From the NCBI GenBank assembly GCA_002299495.1, contig DBNZ01000064.1, forward strand, positions 1 through 6,786: 6,786 nucleotides of DNA. The letters run 5' to 3'. Positions 6,493 through 6,786 of the stretch are shown piece by piece; the stretch's first letter is position 1, and the number at the start of each line of letters is the position of its first letter. The stretch comes from Methylococcaceae bacterium UBA659. GTDB taxonomy: Bacteria > Pseudomonadota > Gammaproteobacteria > Methylococcales > Methylomonadaceae. The notes under the pieces were generated by a model. It was not told where the DNA came from. It was given only the letters and a program-made list of their open reading frames with translations, and searched no databases. The position numbers were made by a program, and so were the translations under genes.

Positions 6493-6786
6493 CTAGGACT
6501 TTTTCAGGTCAAACGGTTCAAGCTGGTCGCCACAAACGGCGACATTGACTTAGCTTTTACCAATGGGTTGGACGATTTATGCCCCAGAGGGTACAACCTG
6601 ACCGTGCAGGTCGCCCAAAAAGCGAACGACGTGCGCTGGCAGATAGAGCCGTTCCACCGTGAAATCAAACCGTTTTTAATGGGTTTCTGATTGTGCCAAT
6701 GCCGCAAGGCACGGTCACAGCGCAACCCTCTTGCCTGCTGTTACGAGGCCTGGATTTCCTTAGAAGTGAAGGCCAAGGCATTCAAA
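6493..6786 (+). pseudogene. Decayed IS701/IS4-like DDE transposase fragment
   Basis: One frame reads LGLFQVKRFKLVATNGDIDL, then AFTNGLDD, then VRWQIEPFHREIK, a stop, and after it CQCRKARSQRN and further residues to the window edge. This matches the C-terminal catalytic part of IS701/IS4-type transposases (pattern FrlVaxNGDIeyxxTN ... RWxIExxHRxxKQ ... CQCRxARxQRNH). The R-N3-E-N6-K part of the YREK signature is kept, with the catalytic glutamate in QIEPF; the Y position is N. A TGA at 6688-6690 breaks the frame just before CQCRK, and TAA at 6490-6492 closes it upstream. No N-terminal catalytic part is seen before it. It is a remnant, probably inactive. The element's right end is outside the window. 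Confidence 0.78.

Overview
This 6.8 kb window looks like chromosomal DNA of a gammaproteobacterium. The isoleucyl-tRNA synthetase, MsrA and Hsp33 read like enterobacterial and pseudomonad homologues, and the two-component pair is of the RegB/RegA (RoxS/RoxR, PrrB/PrrA) type. Base composition is moderate, with no sign of wholesale transfer. A methylotroph or methanotroph relative is possible, but that is only an impression.

Layout. Positions 1-1745 (minus) hold the N-terminal 581 codons of ileS, cut by the window edge before KMSKS. A 155-base gap with no clear gene or strong terminator follows. Positions 1901-2449 and 2403-3809 (minus) hold a redox-type response regulator and its membrane sensor kinase; the genes overlap by at least 47 bases. 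Positions 3810-4025 are intergenic. This gap carries a close match to the RegA/RegR binding consensus upstream of the kinase gene and a strong rho-independent terminator on the plus strand that serves no visible gene. Positions 4026-4658 (minus) hold msrA. A 79-base divergent promoter region with a perfect 13-base palindrome separates it from hslO (4738-5610, plus). A short lipoprotein gene of unknown function (5588-6352, plus) overlaps the hslO end. The right edge (about 6493-6786, plus) is a decayed piece of an IS701/IS4-like DDE transposase with an in-frame stop.

How the genes fit together. Three neighbouring units deal with redox state: a kinase/regulator pair that senses respiratory redox state through a membrane quinone site and a reactive cysteine, a methionine sulfoxide reductase that repairs oxidised protein, and a chaperone switched on by oxidation of its zinc-binding cysteines. 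The msrA/hslO pair shares one short control region, so joint regulation is plausible. The regBA unit probably regulates itself through the box upstream of regB. The least explained parts are the plus-strand terminator between regB and msrA, which implies an unannotated small transcript, and the palindrome between msrA and hslO. I saw no CRISPR array, tRNA, rRNA or intact mobile element.
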